64,000 nucleotides of DNA from Clostridium kluyveri DSM 555 (GCF_000016505.1 NC_009706.1:930001-994000); one strand, 5' to 3'; shown: positions 52,755 to 63,310, counted from the stretch's first letter. Numbers and translations: made by a program. Notes: generated by a model not told the origin, from the letters alone.

Positions 52755-55160
52755 ATGAATTTTAAAAATTTAGTAGATAAATTCAATAATAGATTTATTT
52801 TTTTTGATGGAGCTATGGGAACAATGCTTCAAAAAGCAGGACTTAAATTAGGAGAATTACCAGAGGTACTTAATATTACAAATCCTGAAATAATAAGTGG
52901 GATACATAGAAAGTACTTAGATGCAGGAGCAGATATCATAACAACTAACACTTTTGGAGCTAATGAATTAAAATATGATTCTTCTGATTACACCATAGAA
53001 GATGTGATTTCAGCTGGAGTAAAACTTGCAAAACAAGAAGCAGGAGATAAATTGGTGGCTCTTGATATAGGGCCTATTGGAAAGATTATGGAACCTACAG
53101 GAAATTTAAGCTTTGAAAGTGCATATAAATTATTTAAGAATCAAATCGTTATAGGTGAAAAGTCTGGTGCGGATGTGGTTCTAATAGAAACTATGACTGA
53201 CTTGTATGAGGCAAAAGCAGCTGTCCTTGCAGCAAAGGAAAATAGTAATATCCCTATATTTTGTACAATGACATTTCAGGAAGATGGAAGAACTCTTATG
53301 GGTACAGATGCTAAAACTATGGTATTTGTACTTGAAGCTTTAGGGGTTGATGTTCTTGGGGTTAACTGTTCTTTAGGGCCTAAAGAGCTTCAAGGGATTG
53401 TGGAAGAAATTTTGAAATATTCTTCTATACCGGTTATGGTGCAGCCTAACGCAGGACTTCCAAGGTATGATGGGGAAAATACAATTTATGATATATCCCC
53501 TGAAGATTTTGCAGAGAATGTATTAACCATGGCTCAAAAAGGGATCAGAGTCTTAGGAGGATGCTGTGGTACTACTCCAGAATTTATAAGAATGTGTAGA
53601 AAGGATTTAGAAGGGTTAACACCTTTGAATATAGAAGAAAAGCATTATACAGCAGTGTGTTCTGCCACAGATACGGTTATAGTAGGTGAAAAAATAAAGA
53701 TTATTGGAGAAAGAATTAATCCTACAGGAAGAAGTATTTATAAAAAGGAATTAAAAGAAGGAAGTATCAATTATATACAAAAAGAGGCTATTATGCAAAA
53801 GGAAGAAGGAGCAAATATACTTGGAGTAAATGTGGGACTTCCAGAAATTAATGAAGTTGAAATTATGAAAAAGGCAATTAGGGCGGTACAGAAAGTAGTT
53901 CAATTGCCTCTTAGTATAGATAGTCCTGATCCACAAGTTTTAGAAACTGGAATAAGAATGTATAATGGAAAACCTGTGATAAACTCTGTAAATGGAAGTA
54001 AAAAATCTATGGAAGAAGTATTTCCCATAGTAAAAAAATATGGAGGATGTGTTATAGCACTTACCATAGATGAAAAGGGAATACCTCATACAGCAGAAGG
54101 AAGAGTAAAAATTGCAGAAAAAATAATTAAAACTGCAAGTATTTATGGTATTAATAAAAAGAATATAATAATAGATTGTCTAACTTTAACTGTATCTGCC
54201 CAACAAAAAGAAGTATTAGAGACAATAAAAGCTATAAAAATGGTAACAGAAAAATTTGGAGTAAAAACTGTTTTGGGAGTAAGTAATATATCCTTTGGGC
54301 TTCCAAACAGAAGTATACTAAATAGAACTTTTCTTGCTATGGCACTGCAGGCAGGATTGAATTTACCAATAATGAATCCCGCAGATGAGTCTATGAAAGA
54401 GGTTATAGCTGCTTTTCAAGTGCTTACCAACATAGATAAAGAAGGAAAAGAATATGTAATTAAATATGGAAATAAATCTAAAGATGAAAAGCCAAAAGGA
54501 GAAGGTAATAGTCCGCTTAAAAATGCGGATAATAATTTAAAAGATCTTAAACAATTGATTATTGATGGAATTGAAGATGAGGCTGAAGCTATGACAACAG
54601 AGCTTTTAAAGAATAAAAAGGCCCTTGAAATAGTAAATTCTTATATAATTCCTGCATTAGATGAAGTGGGAAAACAGTATGAATTGCAGGATATATTTTT
54701 GCCTCAACTTATACAGTCGGCGGAAACTGTAAAAAAATCTTTTGAAATAATAAAAGATAATATGTTGAGCAGCGGACAGAAAAGTTTAGAAAAGGGTACA
54801 ATAGTACTAGCTACAGTAAAAGGTGATATACATGATATAGGGAAAAATATAGTTAAAGTGCTGCTTGAAAATTATGGTTTTGAAGTTATAGACCTAGGAA
54901 GGGATGTAGATATAGATAATATAGTAAATACCATACGAGATAATAATATAAAACTAGTTGGATTAAGTGCACTTATGACCACTACTGTAGCTAGTATGAA
55001 AAAAACTATAGAAGCTATAAGAGAAAATAACCTTAACTGTAAGATCGTAGTAGGGGGAGCGGTATTGAATCAAAATTATGCAGATATGATAGGAGCGGAC
55101 TATTATGCCAAAGATGCCAGAGAAGCTGTTAAAATAGCAGAAGAGGTATTTTTAATTTAA
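52755..55160 (+). CDS. metH: Cobalamin-dependent methionine synthase, short form
   Basis: An 801-aa modular enzyme. Residues ~1-290 are the homocysteine-binding barrel with zinc ligands in GVNCSLG near 203 and GGCCGTTPEF near 268. Residues ~305-570 are the pterin-binding barrel (IIGERINPTGR, VLGVSNISFGLP). Residues ~590-800 are the four-helix cap and cobalamin domain with the B12 histidine in KGDIHDIGKNIVKVLL near 693 and VGLSALMTTTV. The SAM-binding reactivation domain (~300 aa) of E. coli MetH is absent, so reactivation must be separate. GAGGAG precedes the ATG. It is divergent from metY. Confidence 0.93.
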   Translation: MNFKNLVDKFNNRFIFFDGAMGTMLQKAGLKLGELPEVLNITNPEIISGIHRKYLDAGADIITTNTFGANELKYDSSDYTIEDVISAGVKLAKQEAGDKLVALDIGPIGKIMEPTGNLSFESAYKLFKNQIVIGEKSGADVVLIETMTDLYEAKAAVLAAKENSNIPIFCTMTFQEDGRTLMGTDAKTMVFVLEALGVDVLGVNCSLGPKELQGIVEEILKYSSIPVMVQPNAGLPRYDGENTIYDISPEDFAENVLTMAQKGIRVLGGCCGTTPEFIRMCRKDLEGLTPLNIEEKHYTAVCSATDTVIVGEKIKIIGERINPTGRSIYKKELKEGSINYIQKEAIMQKEEGANILGVNVGLPEINEVEIMKKAIRAVQKVVQLPLSIDSPDPQVLETGIRMYNGKPVINSVNGSKKSMEEVFPIVKKYGGCVIALTIDEKGIPHTAEGRVKIAEKIIKTASIYGINKKNIIIDCLTLTVSAQQKEVLETIKAIKMVTEKFGVKTVLGVSNISFGLPNRSILNRTFLAMALQAGLNLPIMNPADESMKEVIAAFQVLTNIDKEGKEYVIKYGNKSKDEKPKGEGNSPLKNADNNLKDLKQLIIDGIEDEAEAMTTELLKNKKALEIVNSYIIPALDEVGKQYELQDIFLPQLIQSAETVKKSFEIIKDNMLSSGQKSLEKGTIVLATVKGDIHDIGKNIVKVLLENYGFEVIDLGRDVDIDNIVNTIRDNNIKLVGLSALMTTTVASMKKTIEAIRENNLNCKIVVGGAVLNQNYADMIGADYYAKDAREAVKIAEEVFLI

Positions 55161-55284
55161 AATTTATCTAAGGATATGGTTAAAATTATATTAAATTAAA
55201 TCTTTTTATAGAATATTTTTTCAGATTAATATAAAATAGTTATGAAAGTAAAATCATATAAAAGCCGATTTGGAGAGATAAGAA

Positions 55285-55974
55285 ATGAGTCAAAGAGCTA
55301 ATCAAAAAAGTGTAAAATATGTACCTGAAATAAGAGGGACACTTAGAGATCATATGATAAATCTGCCTCTTGTAATTAGAGAAGCTAGTGGAATAAATAT
55401 TTTTGGAAAGAGAATAAAATCCCTTGCATTTACTACAGATATAGCAGTTATAAAAAATATAAATGCAGATGCAATTTTAGCAGTTTATCCTTTTACTCCA
55501 CAGATAGTTATAAGTGAAGCCTTAGTTGCAGTCTCTGATGTGCCAATATTTTGTGGCGTAGGAGGAGGACTTACTATGGGAAAAAGGGTTGTAAATTTGG
55601 CATTAAATGCTGAGTTTACAGGAGCTATGGGAGTAGTGGTGAATAGTCCAACATCTAATGAGGTTATAAGGGCAGTTAGGGACTCTATTGACATTCCTAT
55701 TGTAGTTACAGTAGTATCTGAGCGGGATGATATTGAGATGAGAATAAAATCAGGAGCTTCCATATTAAATGTATCTGCTGGTAAGAATAGTGCAGAGCTC
55801 GTGAAAAAGATAAGAGAAAATTATAAAGAGTTCCCCATAATAGCTACGGGCGGAAAGACCGAAGATAGCATTAGGGAAACAATACAGGCAGGTGCAAATG
55901 CTATTTCTTATACTCCACCTTCAACAGCAGAATTATTTAAGGAAAGTATGGAAAGGTATAGAAATGCTTATTAA
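55285..55974 (+). CDS. TIM-barrel protein of unknown function
   Basis: A 229-aa protein with an alternating beta-alpha pattern and phosphate-binding ends typical of ribulose-phosphate-binding TIM barrels (PIFCGVGGGLTMGKR near residues 87-101, IIATGGKTEDSIRETIQAGANAISY near 187-211 given in part). No named enzyme is recognised; ThiG, HisA/HisF and KDPG-aldolase relatives share this fold. It lies 124 bases after metH and has its own terminator. A hydrolase label sometimes given to relatives is not supported by visible motifs. Confidence 0.65.
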   Translation: MSQRANQKSVKYVPEIRGTLRDHMINLPLVIREASGINIFGKRIKSLAFTTDIAVIKNINADAILAVYPFTPQIVISEALVAVSDVPIFCGVGGGLTMGKRVVNLALNAEFTGAMGVVVNSPTSNEVIRAVRDSIDIPIVVTVVSERDDIEMRIKSGASILNVSAGKNSAELVKKIRENYKEFPIIATGGKTEDSIRETIQAGANAISYTPPSTAELFKESMERYRNAY

Positions 55975-55978
55975 AAGT

Positions 55979-56023
55979 TGCACTTATATTAAATAATATT
56001 GTTTAATATAAGTGCAGTTTTTA
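55979..56023 (+). terminator. Rho-independent terminator after the TIM-barrel gene
   Basis: A 14-bp perfect stem, GCACTTATATTAAA with TTTAATATAAGTGC, runs into AGTTTTTATTT. Confidence 0.85.
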
Positions 56024-56149
56024 TTTAAGTGTAAAATATATTTAAAAAAATGAAGAAGGTATTGCATAATTATAATAATATATGTATAATTATTTATGTA
56101 CTTAACCTAAGGAGTTAAAGTTTAATTATTTTAGAAAAGGGGAGAAATA

Positions 56150-56959
56150 ATGAGAAATTTTAAAAAGGCAATAGTTTCATTAGTAATGATCATTTTTACA
56201 GTTGCCTTATTCACAGGCTGTGGTAATAATAGCGGTAATGAGACACAAAATTCTCTTGAAAAAGTGAAAAAGGCAGGGGTTTTAAAAATAGGATTAGAAG
56301 ATTCTTTTCCACCAATGGAATTTAGGGATAGTAAAAATGTTCTTCAAGGATTTGATGTGGATATGGCTAATGCCATAGGGGAAAAACTTGGAGTGAAAAC
56401 TGAATTTGTAGGTACTGAATTTAATGGTATAGTTTTGGCTCTTAAATCGGGTAAATTTGATGTAATAATTTCAGGACTTAGTATTGATGAAGATAGGAAG
56501 AAAGAAATAGATTTTTCAGAACCTTATATAGAAAATTCACAGATTATAATTACTAAAGTTGAAAATGATACAATTAAGACTTCAAAAGATCTTGAGGGAA
56601 AAATAGTAGGAGTAGGACTTGGTACAACCAGTGAAAAGGTTGCTAAAGAATTAACAGGTTTAAAAGAAGTTAAAAAATATGATAAAACTACAGAGGAACT
56701 TCAAGATCTATTAATAGGAAGAATTGATGCAGTTATAGTAGATGAACCTGTTGGAAAGTATTATATATCAGCTGATGATAAAAAAGGAAAGTATACTGTA
56801 TTAAATGAAAAGCTTACTAGTGAACCAATGGGCATAGGATTTAGAAAAGGTGATAAGGAACTAGAAGAAGCAGTACAAAGGGCAGTAAATGAGTTAAAAG
56901 AAGATGGAACAATGTCTAAAATCTCAGCTAAATGGTTTGGGGAAGACATATATAAATAA
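56150..56959 (+). CDS. Polar amino acid ABC transporter substrate-binding lipoprotein
   Basis: A 269-aa lipoprotein with a lipobox VALFTGCGN (cysteine ~25) and the SBP_bac_3 domain: GVLKIGLEDSFPPMEFRD near residues 44-61, GFDVDMANAIGEKLGV near 69 and DVIISGLSIDEDRKKEIDFSEPY near 106-128 in part. It binds an amino acid outside the membrane and feeds the permease and ATPase encoded next. The ligand cannot be fixed by eye. First gene of a three-gene operon. Confidence 0.93.
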   Translation: MRNFKKAIVSLVMIIFTVALFTGCGNNSGNETQNSLEKVKKAGVLKIGLEDSFPPMEFRDSKNVLQGFDVDMANAIGEKLGVKTEFVGTEFNGIVLALKSGKFDVIISGLSIDEDRKKEIDFSEPYIENSQIIITKVENDTIKTSKDLEGKIVGVGLGTTSEKVAKELTGLKEVKKYDKTTEELQDLLIGRIDAVIVDEPVGKYYISADDKKGKYTVLNEKLTSEPMGIGFRKGDKELEEAVQRAVNELKEDGTMSKISAKWFGEDIYK

Positions 56960-56979
56960 ATATATGCAAAAGGAAGTGT

Positions 56980-57639
56980 ATGAAAGCAGTGGACGTGGGA
57001 TTTATTAAGGACATATTACCTATCCTATTAAAGGGCAGTGTAATGACCATAGAACTTACAGTTATTACTTTGATACTTGGGACTATTCTTGGAATATTTT
57101 TAGCACTTTTAAAATTATCTAAAAATATGGTACTAAGAATTATATCAAGTATTTATACCTGGGTATTTAGAGGTACTCCATTACTACTTCAATTATTTTT
57201 CTTTTACTATGGGTTACCTTTTGTGGGTATAGAACTTAAACCTTTTTCGGCGGCTGTATTGGGTCTTGCATTAAATTGTGGTGCCTATATGGCAGAGATA
57301 ATAAGAGGTGGAATACAATCTATACACAAAGGGCAGTTTGAAGCAGCCAAAGCTTTAGGCTTCAGTTATGGAGAGACCATGAGAAGGATAATATTACCTC
57401 AAACCTGGAAAGTTATAATACCTCCAGTGGGAAATGAATTTATAGCTATATTGAAAGATACTTCATTGGTATCTACTATAGCAATGGTTGAACTTATGAG
57501 ATCAGCTCAGCAGATATATGCAAGCAGTTTTGATCCCATATCTGTATTTTTTACAGCAGCGGTTTTATATCTTATAATGACAACTATGTTTACAACTGTA
57601 TTTTCAGCATTTGAAAAAAAATTAGCTGTTTATAGTTAA
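56980..57639 (+). CDS. Polar amino acid ABC transporter permease
   Basis: A 219-aa HisM/GlnP-type permease with about five helices. It has the amino-acid-type sequence [20 protein letters not shown] near residues 60-79 and the ATPase-docking [21 protein letters not shown] loop near 126-146. One permease gene suggests a homodimer. It lies 20 bases after the binding-protein gene. Confidence 0.93.
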   Translation: MKAVDVGFIKDILPILLKGSVMTIELTVITLILGTILGIFLALLKLSKNMVLRIISSIYTWVFRGTPLLLQLFFFYYGLPFVGIELKPFSAAVLGLALNCGAYMAEIIRGGIQSIHKGQFEAAKALGFSYGETMRRIILPQTWKVIIPPVGNEFIAILKDTSLVSTIAMVELMRSAQQIYASSFDPISVFFTAAVLYLIMTTMFTTVFSAFEKKLAVYS

Positions 57640-57668
57640 TAGTAAAATATAATTGGAGGTATAATTAT

Positions 57669-58448
57669 ATGGAAAATATAATTTTGAATAATTATGAAGA
57701 TTCAGATAAATTAGAATATATGATAGAAGGAATAAACTTAACTAAAAGTTTTAATAATTTAACAGTTTTTAAGGATTTGAATATAAAGGTAAAAAAAGGA
57801 GAAGTTCTGGTAGTGATAGGGGCATCAGGATCAGGTAAAAGTACTCTTTTAAGATGCTTGAATCACCTAGAGGATTTAGACAGTGGAACCATAATTATAG
57901 AAGGGGAAGAATTAAATCCAAAGGATAAAAAAATACTTAGAAAAATAACTACCAAGATGGGCATGGTATTTCAAAGCTTTAATCTGTTTCCTCATATGAC
58001 TGCTATTGAAAATGTTATGGAAGCACCTTTGATAGTTAAAAAGGAAAAGAAAGCAGTGGTACTTGAAAGAGCCAAAAAACTTTTAAATAAAGTTGGACTT
58101 GGAGATAAAATGGATTATTATCCATCTAAACTTTCAGGAGGACAGCAGCAAAGAGTTGCTATAGCAAGGGCTCTTGCTATGAATCCAGATATAATGTTGT
58201 TTGACGAGCCTACATCAGCACTTGATCCGGAACTTGTTGGAGAAGTTTTGAATGTAATGAAGGACTTGGCAAAGGATGGAATGACCATGGTGGTTGTGAG
58301 TCATGAAATGGGCTTTGCAAAAGAAGTTGCAGATAGAGTTATATTTATGGATGGTGGGAAAATAGTTGAGCAGGGTACTCCTGAAGAAATATTTTCCAAT
58401 CCTAAAGAAACCAGAACAAAAGCTTTCTTGGATAAGGTTATTAAATAG
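57669..58448 (+). CDS. Polar amino acid ABC transporter ATPase
   Basis: A 259-aa ATPase. Walker [13 protein letters not shown] is near residues 53-64, signature [15 protein letters not shown] near 157, Walker [15 protein letters not shown] near 176, and the H-loop [13 protein letters not shown]. The ~16-residue N-terminal extension ([16 protein letters not shown]) precedes the core. Third gene of the transporter operon. Confidence 0.94.
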   Translation: MENIILNNYEDSDKLEYMIEGINLTKSFNNLTVFKDLNIKVKKGEVLVVIGASGSGKSTLLRCLNHLEDLDSGTIIIEGEELNPKDKKILRKITTKMGMVFQSFNLFPHMTAIENVMEAPLIVKKEKKAVVLERAKKLLNKVGLGDKMDYYPSKLSGGQQQRVAIARALAMNPDIMLFDEPTSALDPELVGEVLNVMKDLAKDGMTMVVVSHEMGFAKEVADRVIFMDGGKIVEQGTPEEIFSNPKETRTKAFLDKVIK

Positions 58449-58525
58449 TTATTTGAATAACCACTAAGAGGTTCATAAATTATAGTTTTTAGAGAAAATA
58501 GTATTAATTAAAGAAAGAGTAGTTA

Positions 58526-58554
58526 TTGAGTTTAACTAGCTATTGGTATAGTAT
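58526..58554 (+). promoter_or_regulatory. argG promoter
   Basis: TTGAGT at 58526-58531 and TAGTAT at 58549-58554 with a 17-base spacer. A clear ArgR/AhrC box was not seen. Confidence 0.5.
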
Positions 58555-58589
58555 ATAAAAAATTTTGATATAATTTGGAGGTCTGATTT

Positions 58590-59795
58590 ATGAAAGATAA
58601 AGTTGTATTGGCATATTCAGGAGGACTTGATACCTCAATTATTATTCCTTGGCTTAAGGAAAATTATGATTTGGATGTTATTGCTGCTTGTATAGATGTG
58701 GGACAAGATGATGACATGGAGGCAGTAAGAAATAAGGCAATAAAAACCGGGGCAGTTAAAGTATATATTGAAGATGTAAAGGAAGAGTTTGTAAGGGATT
58801 ATTTATTTAGTGCGGTAAAAGCTCATATATTGTATGAAGATGCATATTTACTTGGAACTTCTCTTGCAAGGCCCCTTATGGCAAAAAGATTAGTAGAAAT
58901 AGCCCATGCAGAAGGAGCTAAATATATAGCTCATGGATGTACTGGGAAAGGCAATGATCAGGTACGTTTTGAAGTAGGAGTAGCAAGTTTTGATCCTAAA
59001 TTGGGTATAATAGCACCATGGAGAATATGGGATATAAAATCCAGAGAAGATGCCATAGATTATGCAAACTCTAAAGGAGTAGAAGTACCTGTAACTAAAG
59101 AAAAAATATATTCAAATGATAAAAATATATGGCATGTAAGCCATGAAGGAGGGGACTTGGAGGATCCTAAAAATGAACATAAAAGCAGCATGTACTTTAT
59201 GACAACTCCTCCGGAAAAAGCAAAAGATGAGGTTTCTTATGTAGAACTGTATTTTGAACAGGGTATTCCTAAAAAATTGGATGGAAAAGAATTGCCTCCT
59301 GTAGAAATGATGCAAACTCTTAATAAATTAGGTGGAGAAAATGGAATTGGAATAGTAGATATGGTAGAAAATAGATTGGTTGGCATGAAATCAAGAGGGG
59401 TCTATGAAACACCAGGGGGAACAATATTATATGCTGCCCATGCTGCTCTTGAAAGATTGACCATAGATAAGAATACAGCACATTATAAGCAAATGATATC
59501 TCAAAAATATGGAGAACTTGTATATGATGGGTTATGGTTCAGCCCTTTAAAAGAAGCACTAGACGCTTTTGTAGAAGTTACTCAAAAGAATGTAACGGGA
59601 AGTGTAAAATTAAAGCTTTATAAGGGAAATGTTATGGTGGCTGGAGTGGATGCTCCATATGCACTATATGATGAGGACATTTCATCTTTTGGTGCAAGTG
59701 AATTATATGATCATAAAGATGCTGAAGGATTTATTAAAATATTTAGTCTTCCATATAAAATTAAAGCTATGATAGAAAAGGAGAAGGGAAATTAA
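58590..59795 (+). CDS. argG: Argininosuccinate synthase
   Basis: A 401-aa enzyme that joins citrulline and aspartate with ATP. The PP-loop [18 protein letters not shown] lies at residues 5-22; [13 protein letters not shown] near 97 and [15 protein letters not shown] near 118-132 are conserved substrate-binding segments. GGAGG precedes the ATG. It is three bases before argH, so the two are one operon completing arginine synthesis. Confidence 0.97.
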
Positions 59796-59798
59796 ATT

Positions 59799-61115
59799 AT
59801 GAAGCTTTGGGGCGGGAGATTTAAAAAATCTGAAAGTAAACTTATGGAGGATTTTAATAGTTCTCTAAGTTTTGATAGACAACTTTACAAGGAAGACATA
59901 GAAGGAAGTATGGTTCATGTTAAAATGCTTGCTAAATGTAATATCTTATCTAGTGAAGAAAGTAAAGCTATATTAAGTGGACTAGAATCTATATTAAAAG
60001 ATATAGAGGAAGGTAAACTTGAGGTAGAAGGAGATTATGAGGATATACATAGCTTTGTGGAAATTAATTTAATAGAAAGAATAGGACAGGTAGCAAAAAA
60101 ATTACATACTGCCAGAAGTAGAAACGACCAAGTAGCATTGGACTTTAGATTATATGCTAAGAGAAAAGCCCTAGAGGTAGTTGAAAATATAGAGTATCTT
60201 CAGGATGTAATAGAAAATCTTGGCGATAAAAATAATGTAATAATGCCGGGATATACTCACCTTCAAAGGGCACAGGTAGTAACTTTTAAACATCATATAA
60301 TGGCATATTATCACATGTTTAAAAGAGATAGGGAAAGAATATTAAATGCCATTTGTATCATGGATGAGAGTCCTCTGGGATGTTGTGCATTAGCAGGAAC
60401 TACTTATAACATAGATAGAAATTTTACTGCTCAAGAATTGGGATTTAAAAAACCTGTAGATAATTTTTTAGATGGTGTAAGTGACAGGGATTATGTTATA
60501 GAGTTGATATCAGATTTTTCTATAATAATGATGCATTTAAGTCGTTTAAGTGAAGAACTTATATTATGGAGCAGTAAAGAATTTGATTTTATACGAATAG
60601 ATGATGAATTTTCCACAGGAAGCAGCATAATGCCTCAAAAGAAGAATCCTGATGCTGCAGAACTTATAAGAGGCAAAACTGGGAGAGTATACGGGTCACT
60701 CGTGTCACTGCTAACTACTATGAAAGGCATTCCTCTTGCCTATAATAAAGATATGCAGGAAGATAAAGAACAGCTTTTTAACTCCTTAGATACTGTATTA
60801 AGTTGTTTGAAGATTATGAGTGGTATGCTCTCCACATTAAAAGTCAATGAAAAAAACACTTTTAATGCAGTTAAAAAGGGATTTTTAAATGCCACAGAAG
60901 CAGCAGATTATTTAGTTAATAAAGGTATGGCATTTAGGGATGCACATAAGGTGATTGGTGAAATTGTGCTGTATTGTGAAGATAAGAATAGAGCCATAGA
61001 AGATATTTCTTTAGATGAGCTAAAAAAATTCAGTTCTCTTTTTGAAGAGGATGTATATGATTTTATAGATTATGAGAATACGATAAATAGAGGAATAAAA
61101 AGAAATTTGAAATAA
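59799..61115 (+). CDS. argH: Argininosuccinate lyase
   Basis: A 438-aa member of the fumarase/aspartase superfamily that releases arginine and fumarate. It starts with MKLWGGRFKKSES, has HTARSRNDQVALDFRLY near residues 102-118, PGYTHLQRAQ near 150 and the flexible catalytic loop GSSIMPQKKNPDAAEL near 274-289. It is translated from an ATG after AGGAGAAGGG inside the end of argG. Confidence 0.97.
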   Translation: MKLWGGRFKKSESKLMEDFNSSLSFDRQLYKEDIEGSMVHVKMLAKCNILSSEESKAILSGLESILKDIEEGKLEVEGDYEDIHSFVEINLIERIGQVAKKLHTARSRNDQVALDFRLYAKRKALEVVENIEYLQDVIENLGDKNNVIMPGYTHLQRAQVVTFKHHIMAYYHMFKRDRERILNAICIMDESPLGCCALAGTTYNIDRNFTAQELGFKKPVDNFLDGVSDRDYVIELISDFSIIMMHLSRLSEELILWSSKEFDFIRIDDEFSTGSSIMPQKKNPDAAELIRGKTGRVYGSLVSLLTTMKGIPLAYNKDMQEDKEQLFNSLDTVLSCLKIMSGMLSTLKVNEKNTFNAVKKGFLNATEAADYLVNKGMAFRDAHKVIGEIVLYCEDKNRAIEDISLDELKKFSSLFEEDVYDFIDYENTINRGIKRNLK

Positions 61116-61124
61116 TAGCACCTT

Positions 61125-61165
61125 AAAAAAGTGGAAAACTTGATTGAAAAGTTTTCCACTTTTTT
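61125..61165. terminator. Bidirectional terminator between argH and the DUF378 gene
   Basis: A 17-bp near-perfect stem, AAAAAAGTGGAAAACTT with AAGTTTTCCACTTTTTT, has T runs on both strands. Confidence 0.9.
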
Positions 61166-61188
61166 AGAGCAAATAATTTCTTTAACAA

Positions 61189-61416
61189 CTACTTAACTTC
61201 ACCTGCATCTCTTGTATCTCTGGAAGTTCTTTCTTTTCCGAAAAATGAAAGAGCATATAATCCTCCAAGACCTACAAGAGCATATAGTACCCTGGTGAAA
61301 GTAGACATTGTTCCAAATAGTGCTGCTATAAGATCAAATCTAAAAAATCCAATTAGTCCCCAATTTAGAGCACCTATTACAACTAATACTAGTGCAATAA
61401 TATCTAGTGTTCTCAT
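61189..61416 (-). CDS. DUF378 membrane protein
   Basis: A 75-aa protein of two transmembrane helices with the typical DUF378 sequence IGALNWGLIGFFRFDLIAALFG in part, ending in a charged tail. The family is widespread in Firmicutes with no known function. GGAGATG precedes the ATG. It lies between argH and the AsnC-type gene, facing the latter's direction. Confidence 0.9.
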   Translation of the reverse strand: MRTLDIIALVLVVIGALNWGLIGFFRFDLIAALFGTMSTFTRVLYALVGLGGLYALSFFGKERTSRDTRDAGEVK

Positions 61417-61515
61417 ATTTACATCTCCTTTTTATTTTATATAAAATATTGTGCCCGTATTTATTATTTCCATATTCTTAAAATTTATAAGTTAAAATAA
61501 AAAGAAGATAAAAAA

Positions 61516-62001
61516 CTAGTGTTCGCTATTTAAGATATCTATATTTAAACTTCTATCTACAGGCTGGAAAAGAGATATAATGGTATCTGTTCTCTGTACT
61601 CCTTCTACAGATTGTATTTTATTCATAAGTAAATTTTGCAGGTCAGTTATATTTTTACAAATAACCTTTATAAATATTGAATATTCTCCAGTAGTATAAT
61701 GAATCTCTACAATTTCTTTTATGTTCTCCAATTGTTCCAGGGTCTCTTTGAAAGATTTAGCCTTGTCAAGATATATGCCGATAAAACCACATACATCATA
61801 TCCTATTTTAGAGTTGTCAATTATAAGTTTGGTACCTTTAATTATGTGCATATCCTGCATTTTTTTCATTCTAACATGTATGGTTCCGCCGCTTACATGA
61901 CATTTTCTAGCTATTTCTAGAAAAGGAGTTCTTGAGTCCTTTAAAAGAATGTCAAGAATTTGAAGGTCTAAATCATCTAACCCGTTAATTTTTAAGCTCA
62001 A
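61516..62001 (-). CDS. Lrp/AsnC-family regulator
   Basis: A 161-aa regulator with an N-terminal HTH (LDDLDLQILDILLKDSR, ARKCHVSGGTIHVRMKKM) and a C-terminal RAM effector domain (IVEIHYTTGEYSIFIKVIC). The start is TTG with GGAGG nine bases ahead. It is divergent from asnA, the arrangement of asnC-asnA in E. coli, where AsnC controls asnA with asparagine as signal. Assignment as AsnC is thus likely but not proved. Confidence 0.88.
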   Translation of the reverse strand: MSLKINGLDDLDLQILDILLKDSRTPFLEIARKCHVSGGTIHVRMKKMQDMHIIKGTKLIIDNSKIGYDVCGFIGIYLDKAKSFKETLEQLENIKEIVEIHYTTGEYSIFIKVICKNITDLQNLLMNKIQSVEGVQRTDTIISLFQPVDRSLNIDILNSEH

Positions 62002-62196
62002 TTTATATTTCCTCCTTTTTAAAATCTATTAAAATCAATTTAATTTTTTAATAAAATTTACATTAATATAATTTACTATAGTTTAAATGTATAACAATCC
62101 TATAATAACATTATATCAGAAACTTTATCAAATTAATAATTTTAAACGTTATCATTGGCAAATAATTTCTAATTGTTTAATGGTAACTAGCTATAT

Positions 62197-62224
62197 TTGA
62201 TAAATAAGTAAATTATTATAATAT
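62197..62224 (+). promoter_or_regulatory. Possible asnA promoter
   Basis: TTGATA and TAATAT are separated by 16 bases, about 105 bases before asnA. The whole 329-base asnC-asnA gap is very A/T-rich, so such matches arise easily. No T-box sequence was seen. Confidence 0.35.
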
Positions 62225-62330
62225 TAATTAGTAATATTGTAATTTATACAAAAAAGTATTATTATATTGTTAAAGAAATTAAAAGCAAAAAATAAATAGT
62301 TTATCCGAATATTGAAGGGAGCTTTTATAT

Positions 62331-63305
62331 ATGAAAACGTATGTATTAAAAGATGAGAATGAAAGAGAATTAAAACTTTTAGATGAAACAATTGAAAAAA
62401 TCAAAAGGGAAAAATTACCTAGTATACTTAAAATACAACAAGCAATATTAAGGTCAGTAGATGATTATATGTATAAAAATGGAGTAGTAAGGCTTCTGCC
62501 TAACATGATATCTCCCATAACAGATCCTCTCTGTCATAGTGTAGAAGATTGTGATTTTACTTATGGAGGTCAAAAATTCAATGTTACAAAATCTATGATA
62601 TTCCATAAACAACTGGCTTTATCAAATCCGTACTTACAGAAGATATACATTGTATCCCCTAATGTAAGGCTTGAACTTCCAGAAAGAGGAGACGTAAGGC
62701 ATTTATTTGAATTTACCCAAGTGGACTTTGAGTTTAAAGATGCAACTATGGATACCGTATTTGGATTCATGGAAGGATTAATAGAACAAGCATTTTGCTA
62801 TATAAAAGAAGAGTGTAAAGAAGAATTTAAAAAATTGGGAGTAGGAACTTCTCATTTAGATGTATCAGGTCCTTTTGAAAGGCATACTACTCAAGAGTTA
62901 AAGGCTAAGTATGGAGAAGACTTTGAAGCTCTTGCTTCAAAGGAAGCAACTAGACCTTTCTGGCTGATAAATCACAAGAGAGAGTTTTATGATGCTGAAG
63001 ACCTAGAAAACAAGGGAACATATAAAAATTACGATTTAATATGGCCTATGGGTTATGTAGAAGGATTAAGCGGAGGAGAAAGAGAATATAACTATGATAG
63101 AATTATAACAAGAATGAGAGAAGCAGGTATGGATGAACAGTCTATGAAAGATTATATTGAACTGGCTAAAAGAGGAGAAATTCCCAAAACAGCTGGGGCC
63201 GGATTTGGAGTTGAAAGAATGACTAGATTTGTTTGCCAGCAGGATGATATTGATGAAGTTACTGTATTTAGTAGAAAGCCAGGAAAAGGTAAATATATAT
63301 TTTAA
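62331..63305 (+). CDS. asnA: Aspartate-ammonia ligase
   Basis: A 324-aa ammonia-dependent asparagine synthetase of the class II tRNA-synthetase fold. Visible are the motif-2-like QVDFEFKDATMDTVF and the motif-3-like GAGFGVERMTRFVCQQDDI near residues 286-304, both characteristic of AsnA. GAAGGGAG precedes the ATG. The divergent AsnC-type gene is its probable regulator. Confidence 0.96.
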   Translation: MKTYVLKDENERELKLLDETIEKIKREKLPSILKIQQAILRSVDDYMYKNGVVRLLPNMISPITDPLCHSVEDCDFTYGGQKFNVTKSMIFHKQLALSNPYLQKIYIVSPNVRLELPERGDVRHLFEFTQVDFEFKDATMDTVFGFMEGLIEQAFCYIKEECKEEFKKLGVGTSHLDVSGPFERHTTQELKAKYGEDFEALASKEATRPFWLINHKREFYDAEDLENKGTYKNYDLIWPMGYVEGLSGGEREYNYDRIITRMREAGMDEQSMKDYIELAKRGEIPKTAGAGFGVERMTRFVCQQDDIDEVTVFSRKPGKGKYIF

Positions 63306-63310
63306 ACAAA

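Noticed and set aside
62002-62330. T-box leader for asnA
   Set aside because: The conserved T-box antiterminator sequence is not present and no terminator hairpin precedes the gene.
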